DNA of 64,000 bases from Amphritea atlantica (GCF_900111095.1 NZ_FOGB01000003.1:186001-250000); one strand, 5' to 3'. Shown: positions 7,574 to 17,332, counted from the stretch's first letter. Numbers and translations are program-made. Notes: generated from the letters alone by a model not told the origin.

Positions 7574-8328
7574 ATCAGACAATCCTTGAAGCGGAAAACC
7601 TGTGTAAATTCTGGGGTGGACTGAAGGCACTGAATGAACTGAATATTCAGTTTAAAGATAAGCAACTACACAGCATTGTCGGCCCCAACGGCGCAGGCAA
7701 AAGCACCCTGTTGAACACCCTCTGTGGTGCCTACCCCGCCACCAGCGGCGTGATCCTTTATCACGGCAAACCGATCACCCACCTGAAGGGGTATGAGTTT
7801 TGCCGCGAGGGGATTGGCCGCAGCTTTCAGAAAACCAATATTTTCCATAACGCGACCTGTCTGGAAAACTGCTGTATCGCCGCCCAGCAACGCATCGGCG
7901 GCAGCTTTAACCTGTTCAGAAAACGCAGCAAAAACCGTCAGATCACCGAGATAGCCCGGAAGGCATTGCAACAGGTCGGCTTAACTGCGCGGGCGGATAC
8001 CCGGGCAACCGAGGTCAGCTATGGTGAGCAGCGCCAGCTGGAGATCGCCATGGTACTCGCCACCTCACCGAAAGTCCTGTTACTGGACGAGCCGATGGCG
8101 GGGATGGGCCATGAAGAATCACAAACCATTATCAGTCTGCTAAAAGAGCTGAAGCAGCAATACTGCATTGTCCTCGTCGAACACGATATGGATGCAGTGT
8201 TTGAACTGTCAGATCTGATGACGGTGATGGTCGATGGCCAACACTTAATAACCGATACCGTAGACAATATCCGCAACAACCCGCTTGTTCAGGATGCTTA
8301 TCTCGGTAACGATGATGAGGTATTTTAA
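7570..8328 (+). CDS. ABC transporter ATP-binding protein, LivG family
   Basis: ATPase subunit of 252 residues that powers the importer at the cytoplasmic face. Walker A is GPNGAGKST. The signature motif reads SYGEQRQLEIA, typical of LivG. Walker B is VLLLDEPMAGM and the switch histidine is in VLVEHDMD. The start overlaps the permease stop by four bases. Its partner LivF-type ATPase follows after 2 nt. Confidence 0.92.
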   Translation: MNQTILEAENLCKFWGGLKALNELNIQFKDKQLHSIVGPNGAGKSTLLNTLCGAYPATSGVILYHGKPITHLKGYEFCREGIGRSFQKTNIFHNATCLENCCIAAQQRIGGSFNLFRKRSKNRQITEIARKALQQVGLTARADTRATEVSYGEQRQLEIAMVLATSPKVLLLDEPMAGMGHEESQTIISLLKELKQQYCIVLVEHDMDAVFELSDLMTVMVDGQHLITDTVDNIRNNPLVQDAYLGNDDEVF

Positions 8329-8330
8329 CC

Positions 8331-9041
8331 ATGCAGAATATTCTTGAAGTTCACGGCCTGCAGACACTCTACGGCGAGAGCCATATCCTGCATGGCGTCT
8401 CCTTTGATATTAAAAGTGGAGAAACGGTCAGTATTATGGGCCGCAACGGCATGGGAAAATCCACCACCCTGAAATCGATTCTGGGGATCGCACCACCCCG
8501 CAGCGGTTCAGTGATTTACAAAGGGGAGGATATTACCCGTCTGCCTACCTGGAAACGGATGCGCCGGGATATCGCCTATGTTCCCGAGGGACGGGGGATG
8601 TTTCACAACCTGACGGTAAAAGAGCATCTGCAGATAGCAGCGCGGAAAAACTCCAGGGGTGACGCTAACTGGACCTACGATCAGGTGCTGGAGGTGTTTC
8701 CCCGTCTGACCGAACGACTGACCAATAAGGGCACTCAACTGTCTGGCGGCGAACAGCAGATGCTGGCCATCGGTCGTGCCCTGCTGACCAACCCGGACCT
8801 GCTGATCCTTGACGAAGCAACCGAGGGGCTGGCACCACTGATTCGTAAAGAGATCTGGCAGGTGATCAGACAGATTAAAGACTCTGGTGTATCCACCATC
8901 ATCGTGGATAAAAACATTAAAGTACTCAATGAACTGTGCGAGAAACATATCCTGATTGTAAAAGGAAAAGTGATGTTTCAGGGGGATTCCCGATCACTTG
9001 ATGACAATAAAGCGTTTATTGAACAAAGCCTGGCAGTCTAA
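8331..9041 (+). CDS. ABC transporter ATP-binding protein, LivF family
   Basis: Second ATPase subunit, 236 residues. Walker A is GRNGMGKST, signature LSGGEQQMLAIGRAL, Walker B LLILDEATEGL. The switch region reads IIVDKN, so the usual histidine is replaced. LivF proteins often have Gln or other residues here, and the LivG partner keeps its His. A stem-loop follows the stop and separates the operon from the regulator gene. Confidence 0.91.
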   Translation: MQNILEVHGLQTLYGESHILHGVSFDIKSGETVSIMGRNGMGKSTTLKSILGIAPPRSGSVIYKGEDITRLPTWKRMRRDIAYVPEGRGMFHNLTVKEHLQIAARKNSRGDANWTYDQVLEVFPRLTERLTNKGTQLSGGEQQMLAIGRALLTNPDLLILDEATEGLAPLIRKEIWQVIRQIKDSGVSTIIVDKNIKVLNELCEKHILIVKGKVMFQGDSRSLDDNKAFIEQSLAV

Positions 9042-9045
9042 TACG

Positions 9046-9085
9046 ATAGCGGGAGGCCTGCCTGATAATAAAGGTCTCCCGCTAT
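9046..9085 (+). other. Long stem-loop between the ABC operon and the IclR gene
   Basis: ATAGCGGGAGGCCT (9046-9059) pairs over 14 bp with AGGTCTCCCGCTAT (9072-9085), with one G-U-type mismatch and a 12-nt loop. No T-run follows, so it is more likely an mRNA 3'-end stabiliser or a partial terminator than a full stop. Confidence 0.6.
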
Positions 9086-9102
9086 AAGGAATAAAGCACT
9101 GT

Positions 9103-9906
9103 ATGATCGACACCACGATTACGATTCCCAAAGATCAGAAACAGGGTATCAGTTCACTGGAACTGGGTTTAAAAATCCTGGAACATATCGCCGAATATGG
9201 AAAACCCATCACATTAAAAGCACTGGCTGAACTATCAGAGATGTCTCCCAGCCGGTTACATAAATATCTGGTGAGTCTGGTAAAACTGGGTTACATCAGT
9301 CAGCAGAGTGACTCAAAATATACCCTGGCCACCAGCAGTCTGAAAATCGGTATCTCAGCACTGCGCCTCATCGATCCTATTCAGAGCGCATTTTTATGTG
9401 CAGAAAAGCTGCACCGGGAATACGACCGGACCATTACCGTCGCCATCTGGAACGGCAACTACCCGCTGGTGATCAAATGGCTGGATTCCAGCCGCTCCCT
9501 TAACGTTAATATCCGTCTCGGGTCGCAACTATCCCCCTTTACCTCGGCTTCCGGACGCATATTCCTGGCGTTTCTGCCGGATCAACGACGTCAGGAGATC
9601 GTCGATGAATTTTTCGCAAACCCTCCTGCCCTGCCCAGGCATATGGGACAGCCGCTGAATAAAAGTGAGTTTATGAAACTGCTTGAGGAGATCAGGGAGG
9701 AGAAAGTCTGTCGCTTCATGCAGGACTATCTGCCGGATATCAACGTCGTCAGTGCCCCCATCTTTGATGTCGATAACAATATCAGCTCGATCATCAACCT
9801 ACTCGGCCAGACCAGTGATACGCCGGTAGAAAAAGGCAGCATCTATGAGCAGGCGGTACTCCACGCCTGCCAGACAGCAACACAACAACTGAGAGGTTAT
9901 AGCTGA
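9103..9906 (+). CDS. IclR-family transcriptional regulator
   Basis: Cytoplasmic DNA-binding regulator, 267 residues. An N-terminal winged helix-turn-helix (about 28-75, ITLKALAELSEMSPSRLHKY) is followed by the IclR effector-binding domain (about 95-260). The effector domain includes TVAIWNGNYPLVIKW and SPFTSASGRIFLAFLP. It lies in line with the ABC genes, 61 nt after the last one and past a stem-loop, so it may be the distal gene of that operon. IclR members in aromatic islands often sense a pathway intermediate. The target and ligand here are unknown. Confidence 0.88.
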   Translation: MIDTTITIPKDQKQGISSLELGLKILEHIAEYGKPITLKALAELSEMSPSRLHKYLVSLVKLGYISQQSDSKYTLATSSLKIGISALRLIDPIQSAFLCAEKLHREYDRTITVAIWNGNYPLVIKWLDSSRSLNVNIRLGSQLSPFTSASGRIFLAFLPDQRRQEIVDEFFANPPALPRHMGQPLNKSEFMKLLEEIREEKVCRFMQDYLPDINVVSAPIFDVDNNISSIINLLGQTSDTPVEKGSIYEQAVLHACQTATQQLRGYS

Positions 9907-9914
9907 GTTTGCAT

Positions 9915-9941
9915 CAAAAAAGGCACCCAAATAAGGTGCCT
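9915..9941 (-). terminator. Rho-independent terminator of the benR gene
   Basis: Read on the minus strand, AGGCACC (9941-9935), a short loop and GGTGCCT (9927-9921) form a 7-bp stem followed by a T-run (9921-9916). It lies about 80 nt past the benR stop and just after the convergent IclR gene. One arm is part of a 13-bp tandem repeat. Confidence 0.75.
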
Positions 9942-9994
9942 GAATAAGGTGCCTGAACAAAGTGCCTGAATAAGCTGCCTGATGTAAGCGACTG
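9930..9994. repeat. 13-bp tandem repeat, four clear copies and one degenerate
   Basis: AATAAGGTGCCTG repeats at 9930, 9943, 9956 (AACAAAGTGCCTG) and 9969 (AATAAGCTGCCTG), then degenerates at 9982. The unit contains one arm of the benR terminator stem, so several arms could pair with the single AGGCACC. Next to it AGCGAC/GTCGCT (9987-10004) forms a small further hairpin. Confidence 0.85.
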
Positions 9995-10021
9995 AACGGT
10001 CGCTCACCCGACCTTGATGAG

Positions 10022-10981
10022 CTAGTGCCCCCTCTTCTTCAACGTTTCAGATGGCAGTTCGCCAAACATCTTGCGATATTCGCTGGAAAAACGCCCCAGA
10101 TGCATAAAGCCAAAATCTAGAGCTACTTCGGTGACATTGCGACAGCCACCCTCGCCATCCTGCAACATTTTGTGCACGTGCATCAGCTTCTGCTGCTTAA
10201 TATAGTGCATCGGGGTGACTGATTTATGCCGCGCGAAGATATTATAGAGCGTCCGCTGACTCACCCGGCTGAGACTGGCCAGATCATCGACCGAAAGGTC
10301 ATCTTTAATATGATCCGCTATATAGCTGTCAATTGCCGAGAAGCAGTGAGGTGCCTGCTCCTCCGCGGGAATCTGAATATTATTGGAAAAGCAGTCCAGC
10401 AGTTTAACCGCCAGCAAACTGCTGTAGGGCGCCAGTTGAGAGAAGTCTGATTGCGCCGCTTCCGCTTCCATAAAGATCAGTTCGAGCAGGTGGATCAGAG
10501 AACGATGGTCAGAGGTTTTACGTACCGCATGATCAAACTTAACCCCATCCTTTGGCAGATAAGCGACCTTCTCCGCCAACGCCGAGATCATGACGCTTTT
10601 AGGGATCTTAACAATCACTTTCTCACAGTCGGCAGAGTAGTTAAGATCAACCCTGTCATTAGGGTTAAGCAGCAGAACCTCGCCAGCACGGACTCTCAGA
10701 TCTTTATCCGCCAGACTCCAGTCACAAACCCCATTAGTAACAATTTGCAGATGATAGATATCTTCCAGATCGGCTGACTGAACCCTGACATTGCCACCAT
10801 AGGTTATCCGCGACAGCGCCACATCGGATAGATTCCGATGCCAGATAGACGCTTTCTGATCGCACTCACCCTTTACAGATATCCGATGTGTTCCAATATG
10901 TTTGTTGACGTAATCGGATATAACCTGGGGATCCTGCGCCTGATAAATGGCGCTCCCCTGCAGCACTTCGTTAAACATCAT
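10022..10981 (-). CDS. benR: AraC/XylS-family activator of benzoate genes
   Basis: 319 residues matching XylS/BenR along the full length. The N-terminal effector and dimer domain includes RITYGGNVRV and LLLNPNDRVDLNYS-DCEK. The C-terminal DNA-binding domain has two helix-turn-helix motifs: LSVDDLASLSRVSQRTLYNI (about 224-246) and VTEVALDFGFMHLGRFSSEY (about 281-302). BenR binds benzoate and activates ben promoters by touching paired TGCA-N6-GGNTA sites. Three such promoters lie within 9 kb. GAGAAG precedes two adjacent ATG codons, either of which may be the start. It is expressed from its own sigma-70-like promoter. Confidence 0.93.
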   Translation of the reverse strand: MMFNEVLQGSAIYQAQDPQVISDYVNKHIGTHRISVKGECDQKASIWHRNLSDVALSRITYGGNVRVQSADLEDIYHLQIVTNGVCDWSLADKDLRVRAGEVLLLNPNDRVDLNYSADCEKVIVKIPKSVMISALAEKVAYLPKDGVKFDHAVRKTSDHRSLIHLLELIFMEAEAAQSDFSQLAPYSSLLAVKLLDCFSNNIQIPAEEQAPHCFSAIDSYIADHIKDDLSVDDLASLSRVSQRTLYNIFARHKSVTPMHYIKQQKLMHVHKMLQDGEGGCRNVTEVALDFGFMHLGRFSSEYRKMFGELPSETLKKRGH

Positions 10982-11012
10982 AACTTCTCTATTTTTATTA
11001 TTTATGAATCAG

Positions 11013-11041
11013 TTTATATATAATAAAACATCAGCTGTCAA
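11013..11041 (-). promoter_or_regulatory. Sigma-70-type promoter of benR
   Basis: On the minus strand TTGACA (11041-11036) and TATAAA (11018-11013) are separated by exactly 17 bp, close to consensus. No TGCA-N6-GGNTA pair is seen here, which fits constitutive synthesis of the activator. Confidence 0.75.
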
Positions 11042-11344
11042 TTTACCCTCGGTTTCTGTGACTTTTACCTGAAGAATTTACATGTTAAAACGCAGACCTT
11101 CAGGTTCACCTCATATTAAAGCGATGAGTAAATATAACGCGCGGTGCAGGAGCTAATAGAAAGTAGCAATGCTGAAATAGAGAGTTTGGAAAATAGAAAG
11201 CTTGTAAGTAGAAAGCTTATGAGTAGAAAGAACAACAAACGGCAGCAAGGGAATTATGCTGGCCATAGCGATCAAAAGTAGAAGAAGACAAACAAGTGGC
11301 AATAGACGCTATCTTTTCTGATCAGGATGATCTGTAACAACGCA
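11042..11344. repeat. Gene-free stretch with short AGTAGAAAG repeats
   Basis: No gene is supported between the benR promoter and the hutH 3' hairpin. Within 11155-11230 the nonamer (A/G)(A/G)TAGAAAG occurs four times (11155, 11192, 11207, 11222), twice followed by CTT, with a weaker copy near 11277. Function unknown. It marks the border between the aromatic island and the hut operon. Confidence 0.55.
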
Positions 11345-11382
11345 GCCACGACGCTATCGGGTGAATCCCGTAGCGTCATGGC
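11345..11382 (-). terminator. Terminator-like hairpin after hutH
   Basis: GCCACGACGCTATCGGG pairs with CCCGTAGCGTCATGGC around a 5-nt loop, with one mismatch and one bulge. It starts 24 nt past the hutH stop on the minus strand. Only a weak T-rich tail follows, so termination strength is uncertain. Confidence 0.55.
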
Positions 11383-11405
11383 TTCGTTTGCAATCGTCGC
11401 GCTGT

Positions 11406-12938
11406 TTATACGCTCGGTAGCAGTTGCTCCGGCATGTACGCGTTATAAACCCCACTCTGAATCAGCTGCTTGGCATTTTCGATATCCGGTGAGAAGTAAC
11501 GGTCCTTATCATAGAAAGGCACTACTTCACGCAGCTGTGCCTTAGCGGCTTCGACCCGCTCTGATGACTTCAGCGGTGCCCGGAAATCGACACCCTGACA
11601 AGCCGCCAGCAGTTCCACCGCCAGAATACCCGCGGTGTTATCCGCCATATCCTTTAACCGGCGAGCGGCGTAAGTGGCCATCGACACATGATCTTCCTGA
11701 TTGGCGGAGGTTGGCAGACTGTCAACGCTGGCGGGATGTGCCAGTGACTTGTTCTCAGAGGCCAGTGCTGCACCGGTCACCTGGGCGATCATAAAACCAG
11801 AGTTAACGCCGCCATTATTTACCAGAAACGGTGGCAACTTACTCAGATTGGAGTCGATCAACAGCGCCATGCGCCGTTCAGACAGTGAACCTATCTCAGC
11901 GATGGCCAGCGCCAGATTATCGGCCACCATGGCAACCGGTTCGGCATGAAAATTACCGGCAGAGATAAACTCGTCGGTTTCGATAAACACCAACGGATTA
12001 TCAGACACCGCATTGGCTTCTACCAGCAGGACTTCTGACGCCTGACGAATCTGTTGCAGACAAGCCCCCATGACCTGAGGCTGACAGCGAAGTGAATAGG
12101 GGTCCTGAACTTTCTCACACCCTTCATGGGAATCGCCAATGTCGGAACGCTCCCCCAGCAGATGACGGTAGGCGGTAGCTGCATCGATCTGCCCCTGTTG
12201 CCCGCGCACTTCATGTACCCGGGGATCAAACGGCCGACGGCTACCCAGTGCCGCTTCCACAGACAGGGATCCGGATATAATCGCCGCGGCAAACAGATCT
12301 TCGGCGGCAAACAGCCCCTGCAGTGCAAATGCGGTAGACGCCTGCGTACCATTCAACAATGCCAATCCCTCTTTAGGTGCCAGAGCGATCGGCTCAAGTC
12401 CGGCGATCCGCAGGCCCTCGGCGCCAGACATGCGCTCACCTTTGTAAGTCACTTCACCTTCACCCAGCAGTACGGTGCTCATATGTGCCAGTGGCGCCAG
12501 ATCGCCGGAGGCTCCTACCGAACCTTTCTGCGGGACACAGGGGTAAACTTCAGCATTAACCAGTTTGATCAGCGCTTCTATAATTTCCAGACGGATCCCG
12601 GAAAAACCCCGTGCCAGCGAGTTGATCTTCAGGGTCATCATCAGCCGTACAGTCGATTCTGCCATGAGTTCACCTACACCCGCAGCATGGGACAGAACAA
12701 TACTGCGCTGTAACAGCGCCAGATCTTCAATGGCGATACGGGTATTTGCCAGCAGACCAAAGCCGGTGTTGATCCCATAGACAACCCGCCCCGCTTCGAT
12801 GACCCGTTCAACCGCCGCACTACTGGCATGAATCCTTTCATGACAGGCAGGATCGAGAGACAGCGACACCGGCTCATGGTTAATTCGGCGTAATTCAGCC
12901 AGGGAGAGATGCCCCGGGTTAACAGTAAGTTGATACAT
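11406..12938 (-). CDS. hutH: Histidine ammonia-lyase
   Basis: First enzyme of histidine degradation, releasing ammonia to give urocanate. The 510 residues are normal for the family. The Ala143-Ser144-Gly145 triad in [15 protein letters not shown] is the one that cyclises to the MIO prosthetic group, and YGINTGFG near residue 54 supplies the catalytic tyrosine. It is the last gene of the hutI-hutG-hutU-hutH operon, 97 nt after hutU, and ends before a hairpin. Confidence 0.97.
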   Translation of the reverse strand: MYQLTVNPGHLSLAELRRINHEPVSLSLDPACHERIHASSAAVERVIEAGRVVYGINTGFGLLANTRIAIEDLALLQRSIVLSHAAGVGELMAESTVRLMMTLKINSLARGFSGIRLEIIEALIKLVNAEVYPCVPQKGSVGASGDLAPLAHMSTVLLGEGEVTYKGERMSGAEGLRIAGLEPIALAPKEGLALLNGTQASTAFALQGLFAAEDLFAAAIISGSLSVEAALGSRRPFDPRVHEVRGQQGQIDAATAYRHLLGERSDIGDSHEGCEKVQDPYSLRCQPQVMGACLQQIRQASEVLLVEANAVSDNPLVFIETDEFISAGNFHAEPVAMVADNLALAIAEIGSLSERRMALLIDSNLSKLPPFLVNNGGVNSGFMIAQVTGAALASENKSLAHPASVDSLPTSANQEDHVSMATYAARRLKDMADNTAGILAVELLAACQGVDFRAPLKSSERVEAAKAQLREVVPFYDKDRYFSPDIENAKQLIQSGVYNAYMPEQLLPSV

Positions 12939-13035
12939 CAGGATAGTTCCTAAAAAATATTTATCGACTGCATCACATCAGGCCCGACGTCGATCAGGCC
13001 CAATGAGCAATACACTATCAGTTATAGTTGATTTT

Positions 13036-14709
13036 TTATCTGTTCAGCATCGGCAGATCCAGCCCCTGCTCCCGGGCGCAATCGATGGCAATATCATAAC
13101 CGGCATCCGCATGACGCATCACGCCGGTGCCCGGATCATTGCGCAGCACCCGCGCCAGGCGTTTTTCCGCAGCCTCAGTACCATCCGCAACAATGACCAC
13201 GCCCGCGTGCTGACTAAAGCCCATGCCTACACCTCCGCCATGATGCAGCGACACCCAGGTGGCTCCACCCGCAGTATTCAACAGGGCATTCAGCAACGGC
13301 CAGTCGGACACCGCATCGGAGCCATCCAGCATCGCTTCGGTTTCCCGGTTGGGACTGGCTACCGAACCTGAATCAAGGTGATCCCTGCCGATTACCACCG
13401 GCGCTTTCAACTCTCCATTTCTGACCATCTCGTTAAATGCCAGCGCCAGGCGCTGACGATCCTTCAACCCTACCCAGCAGATCCGCGCCGGCAGCCCCTG
13501 AAAAGCGATCCGTTCACGGGCCATATCCAGCCAGTTATGCAGATGCGGATCATCCGGAATCAGCTCTTTCACTTTCTGATCAGTTTTATAGATATCTTCC
13601 GGATCACCGGACAACGCTACCCAGCGGAAAGGACCGATCCCCTCACAAAACAGCGGCCGGATATAGGCGGGTACAAATCCGGGGAAGTCGAAGGCGTTCT
13701 CAACGCCTTTTTCAAAGGCCATCTGACGGATATTGTTACCATAGTCCGTCGTCGCCGCCCCCTGACTTTGCAGAGCCAGCATCGCCCGCACCTGAACCGC
13801 CATCGACTCTTTTGCCGCATCGACCACCGCCGCTTCATCTTTCAGGCGCATCTGCGCTGCGTACTCCAGCGTCCAGCCCTTCGGCAGATAGCCGTTCAAC
13901 GGATCATGGGCACTGGTCTGGTCCGTCACCACGTCGGGTGTGATACCCCGTTCAACAATCTCCGGGAAGATATCCGCGCAGTTGCCCAGCAATCCCACCG
14001 AAACCACTTCGCCCTTCGCTTTAGCGCTGGCGATCATATCCAGCGCTTCATCCAGGGTATAGGCTTTTTTGTCGACATAGCGGGTTCGCAGACGGAAATC
14101 GATGCGGGTCTCATCACATTCAACCGTAATACAGGAGAACCCGGCCATGGTTGCCGCCAGGGGCTGAGCCCCCCCCATTCCCCCCAGACCACCGGTCAGT
14201 ACCCAGCGGCCAGAGGCATCACCCCCAAAGTGCTTTTTCGCCATTGCGGCAAAGGTCTCGTAGGTCCCCTGCACAATCCCCTGCGAACCGATATAGACCC
14301 ATGATCCCGCGGTCATCTGGCCGTACATCATCAGGCCCTGCTTATCCAGTTCATTGAAGTGTTCCCAGGTCGCCCAATGGGGCACCAGATTGGAGTTGGC
14401 GATCAGTACCCGGGGAGCATCCGCATGGGTTTTAAACACCCCCACCGGTTTACCGGACTGAATCAGCAGCGTTTCATCCTCTTCCAGTCGCTGCAGCACT
14501 TCAATAATTTTGTCATAACACGCCCAGTTGCGTGCTGCACGACCGATACCGCCGTAAACCACCAGATCCTCCGGCTTCTCGGCAACATCCGGATGCAGGT
14601 TGTTCATCAGCATCCGCATCGGCGCTTCGGTCAGCCAGCTTTTACAACTCAGCTCAGTTCCGGTCGGCGCTTTAATAAGGCGATTGGCGTCGTGACGGCT
14701 ATCATTCAT
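13036..14709 (-). CDS. hutU: Urocanate hydratase
   Basis: Converts urocanate to imidazolone propionate with tightly bound NAD+. 557 residues, full length. The glycine-rich [18 protein letters not shown] binds NAD, and [11 protein letters not shown] holds the conserved cysteine near the active site. GAGGATAAG precedes the ATG, and the hutG stop lies 5 nt upstream inside this ribosome site, so hutG and hutU are coupled. Confidence 0.97.
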   Translation of the reverse strand: MNDSRHDANRLIKAPTGTELSCKSWLTEAPMRMLMNNLHPDVAEKPEDLVVYGGIGRAARNWACYDKIIEVLQRLEEDETLLIQSGKPVGVFKTHADAPRVLIANSNLVPHWATWEHFNELDKQGLMMYGQMTAGSWVYIGSQGIVQGTYETFAAMAKKHFGGDASGRWVLTGGLGGMGGAQPLAATMAGFSCITVECDETRIDFRLRTRYVDKKAYTLDEALDMIASAKAKGEVVSVGLLGNCADIFPEIVERGITPDVVTDQTSAHDPLNGYLPKGWTLEYAAQMRLKDEAAVVDAAKESMAVQVRAMLALQSQGAATTDYGNNIRQMAFEKGVENAFDFPGFVPAYIRPLFCEGIGPFRWVALSGDPEDIYKTDQKVKELIPDDPHLHNWLDMARERIAFQGLPARICWVGLKDRQRLALAFNEMVRNGELKAPVVIGRDHLDSGSVASPNRETEAMLDGSDAVSDWPLLNALLNTAGGATWVSLHHGGGVGMGFSQHAGVVIVADGTEAAEKRLARVLRNDPGTGVMRHADAGYDIAIDCAREQGLDLPMLNR

Positions 14710-14714
14710 TTTTC

Positions 14715-15695
14715 TTATCCTCGTTTAACAATACAGTGGAACAGACGCGCAGAAACGCGTGCGGTCCGGTTATCGATATCAAATTCAGGGTTGTATTCGG
14801 CAACATCGGCCAGTTTCAGTTTGCCGGTTGCGACAATCGTTGCGATCAGGGGCTCCAGTATCTCCAGCCCTACCCCCCGGGCGGCGGGAGCACTGACACC
14901 GGGAGCGACCGCTGCAGGCAGCACATCCAGATCAATTGTCAGATAGAGCTGATCGCAATCAGCCATAAACTGTTGCAGCAAATGGGTAGTTTCAGTCAGC
15001 CGAGTAATATCCAGCTCGCTGTCCTTACGGTAAGTCACATTCAACTGATCAGCCCGCTGAAACAGCGCGGCGGTGTTCGACATCTCACTGACACCGAGAC
15101 AGCAGTACTTAAACGGCCAGTTATTCGCCTGACACTGTTGCGCAATCTGATAAAACGGCGTGCCAGAGCTACAGCCGTTGCTATCCGGACGCAGATCGAA
15201 GTGAGCATCAAAGTTGATAATGCCGATATTAGGCCTGCTGCCGGATGTTTCACTCTGCCGCTGCAGATAGTGGTTCAATCCGCTCCAGCTGCCATAAGCA
15301 ACCTCATGCCCCCCGCCCAGTACAAACGGAAAGTGACCTGCGCTCAGACAATCCTGCACCTGATCAGCCAGCGCCTGATGGGCCGCTTCTAACTCATCGC
15401 CCTCGCATACCACATTACCGGCATCCCAGGCCGGTCGGGAGACAGGCCAGGGCAGACTGGCCAGCGCACTACGCAGCAGATCCGGTGCCCGGCGAGCGCC
15501 AACACGGCCCCGGTTTCGGCGCACTCCTGCATCGCTGCAAAAACCGATAATCGCCACACTGTCAGCGGTCTCAGCCGCAGTTCCGGCAGTCAGCGGTTGA
15601 ATCTGCTGATGCAGACGATTGGCCAGTTCTGGCAGCTCTTCCGTATCGATACGGCCTTTCCAGATAGCATCAAACGCCGTTGAGTATTCAGACAT
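14715..15695 (-). CDS. hutG: Formimidoylglutamase (ureohydrolase family)
   Basis: Mn-dependent hydrolase of the arginase/agmatinase fold, 326 residues, cleaving formimidoylglutamate to glutamate and formamide. Metal-binding motifs are [18 protein letters not shown] and [19 protein letters not shown]. The start overlaps the end of hutI by 8 nt with GGAGG upstream. Its presence, with no hutF in view, points to the one-step formamide route rather than the two-step deiminase route. Confidence 0.93.
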   Translation of the reverse strand: MSEYSTAFDAIWKGRIDTEELPELANRLHQQIQPLTAGTAAETADSVAIIGFCSDAGVRRNRGRVGARRAPDLLRSALASLPWPVSRPAWDAGNVVCEGDELEAAHQALADQVQDCLSAGHFPFVLGGGHEVAYGSWSGLNHYLQRQSETSGSRPNIGIINFDAHFDLRPDSNGCSSGTPFYQIAQQCQANNWPFKYCCLGVSEMSNTAALFQRADQLNVTYRKDSELDITRLTETTHLLQQFMADCDQLYLTIDLDVLPAAVAPGVSAPAARGVGLEILEPLIATIVATGKLKLADVAEYNPEFDIDNRTARVSARLFHCIVKRG

Positions 15696-16917
15696 GGGTT
15701 ACCTCCCCGGCGACAATTCGCTGGCGGATCGGATTGACGCCAAACTGACAGGCCAGCTCAGCCGGATGAGCGATATCCCAGAGCACCATATCCGCCAGCA
15801 TCCCCTCACGGAGCATGCCAATATCCGCAGCTGAACCGAGAGCCTGCGCCCCATGACGGGTAACCCCGTTGAGCGCCTCTTCCGGCGTCAGGCGAAACAG
15901 TGTGCAGGCCATATTCATCATCAGCTGCAGAGATGCCAGCGGTGAGGAGCCGGGATTCAGGTCGGTGGCAATGGCCATCGGTACCCGATAGTTACGCAAC
16001 AGTTCGATTGGCGGCAGCTTTGTTTCGCGCAAGAAATAAAAGGCACCGGGCAGGAGAGTTGCGACGGTGCCCTGCCCGGCCATCGCTTTAACCCCCGCCT
16101 CATCTAACCACTCCAGATGATCAGCCGACCAGGCACCATAACGGGCCGCCAGTTCTGCCCCGTGCAGATTACTTAATTGCTCTGCATGGGCATGAATACC
16201 CAAGCCGTGCTCGCAGGCAGCCCGGAACACCCGATCACACTGGGCCGGCGTAAAGGCGATGCTTTCGCAGAACACATCCACCGCATCAGCCAGCCCTTCA
16301 CGGGCCGCGGCAGGAATCAATTCATGACACACCAGATCGATATAGCCCTCGGCATCATCGCGAAACTCTGGTGGCAGCGCATGGGCACCCAGCAACGTTG
16401 TCGACACCCTGACCGGGTTTTGCTCAGCCAGCTGTTTAGCCGCCCGCAGCATATTGAGTTCAGCCGCAAGGCTGAGACCGTAGCCAGACTTAATCTCGAC
16501 CGTGGTCACCCCTTCCGCCATCAATGCTTGCAGGCGGGGCTGCGACAGCTCAACCAGCTCTTCAACCGTCGCGTTACGGGTGGCGTTAACCGTGGACAAA
16601 ATACCGCCGCCCTGACGGGCAATCTCGGCATAACTCACACCCAACAGGCGCTGTTCAAACTCCTCAGCACGATTGCCGGCATAGACAAGATGGGTATGCG
16701 CATCGATCAGGCCTGGTGTCATCCAGCCGCCCCGGGCATCGATCAGCTCAGCGGTCACAGCCTTCAGATCCAGCCCAGACATCGGTGCAATGGCCACGAT
16801 CTGCCCGTCCCGGACTCCGACCGCCTGATCTTTCAGGCCGCCATAGGGCGCTTCGATGTTTGGATCCATCGTTGCACAGTTGACGTTGATCCAGATTTTT
16901 TCACAGCGATTGAACAC
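15688..16917 (-). CDS. hutI: Imidazolonepropionase
   Basis: Amidohydrolase-fold enzyme that opens the imidazolone ring to N-formimidoyl-glutamate. 409 residues. The metal site is marked by IDAHTHLVYAGNRAEEFEQR, then HAHAEQLSN and DLNPGSSP. The start is a GTG with GAGGTG seven bases upstream. It is the first gene of the operon, directly behind a HutC-like palindrome. Confidence 0.96.
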   Translation of the reverse strand: MFNRCEKIWINVNCATMDPNIEAPYGGLKDQAVGVRDGQIVAIAPMSGLDLKAVTAELIDARGGWMTPGLIDAHTHLVYAGNRAEEFEQRLLGVSYAEIARQGGGILSTVNATRNATVEELVELSQPRLQALMAEGVTTVEIKSGYGLSLAAELNMLRAAKQLAEQNPVRVSTTLLGAHALPPEFRDDAEGYIDLVCHELIPAAAREGLADAVDVFCESIAFTPAQCDRVFRAACEHGLGIHAHAEQLSNLHGAELAARYGAWSADHLEWLDEAGVKAMAGQGTVATLLPGAFYFLRETKLPPIELLRNYRVPMAIATDLNPGSSPLASLQLMMNMACTLFRLTPEEALNGVTRHGAQALGSAADIGMLREGMLADMVLWDIAHPAELACQFGVNPIRQRIVAGEVTHV

Positions 16918-16938
16918 AAAAACACCTCAGACATACTT

Positions 16939-16948
16939 TGTATATACA
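16939..16948. promoter_or_regulatory. Probable HutC operator 1
   Basis: TGTATATACA is a perfect palindrome 22 nt before the hutI start. Pseudomonas HutC is known to bind TGTATA-TACA-like sites in front of hut genes and to be released by urocanate. hutC lies next door. Confidence 0.7.
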
Positions 16949-17161
16949 TATATATACCATTACAAAATCTGAGAGCCAAACTATTTTTATTAATACTCCT
17001 GAGATTAATCCTGAATAAAAATTGATATGACGGAATAATTTCTTATAAACAACTGAAAAATATGATTTTTAATTAACTAAACATGACTACAAAATTCTTG
17101 CTGCCCCGCCTGAATCAGACACAAAAAAATTGCATGACAGAGCGCTGCATAGGTCTGAGCC

Positions 17162-17175
17162 TATGTATAGACATA
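17162..17175. promoter_or_regulatory. Possible second HutC operator
   Basis: TATGTATAGACATA contains TGTATAGACA, one base from operator 1. It lies about 225 nt upstream, nearer to hutC, so two sites could act together. Confidence 0.45.
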
Positions 17176-17244
17176 AGAAGCAAAGCTTTGTGAATCTCTG
17201 ATATAGGCCCCAATGTAAACAATAGGGATAACGATAAAGAGAGA

Positions 17245-17273
17245 TACCGCATGGAGGGATGAACAATGCGGTA
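17245..17273. other. Inverted repeat downstream of hutC
   Basis: TACCGCAT (17245-17252) and ATGCGGTA (17266-17273) are perfect 8-bp arms around 13 nt. It lies about 60 nt past the hutC stop without a T-run. It may be a weak hutC terminator or a protein-binding site. Confidence 0.45.
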
Positions 17274-17332
17274 ATCGCTGATCGGTGCTTCAGGCTAACA
17301 AATGAAAGGGATCGCCAGCCGCAACAGAAAAC

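Larger units (their letters stand above)
16918..17332 (-). promoter_or_regulatory. hutC-hutI regulatory gap
   Basis: This 415-nt AT-rich gap holds the hut operon promoter. On the minus strand TTGTAA, a spacer of about 15 nt and TATACA resemble -35/-10 elements. The -10 falls inside the palindrome at 16939-16948, so a bound repressor would block polymerase. No ORF is supported. Confidence 0.6.

Noticed and set aside
9930-9994. Short regular repeats considered as a CRISPR array
   Set aside because: The 13-bp units are contiguous without spacers and no cas gene is present.
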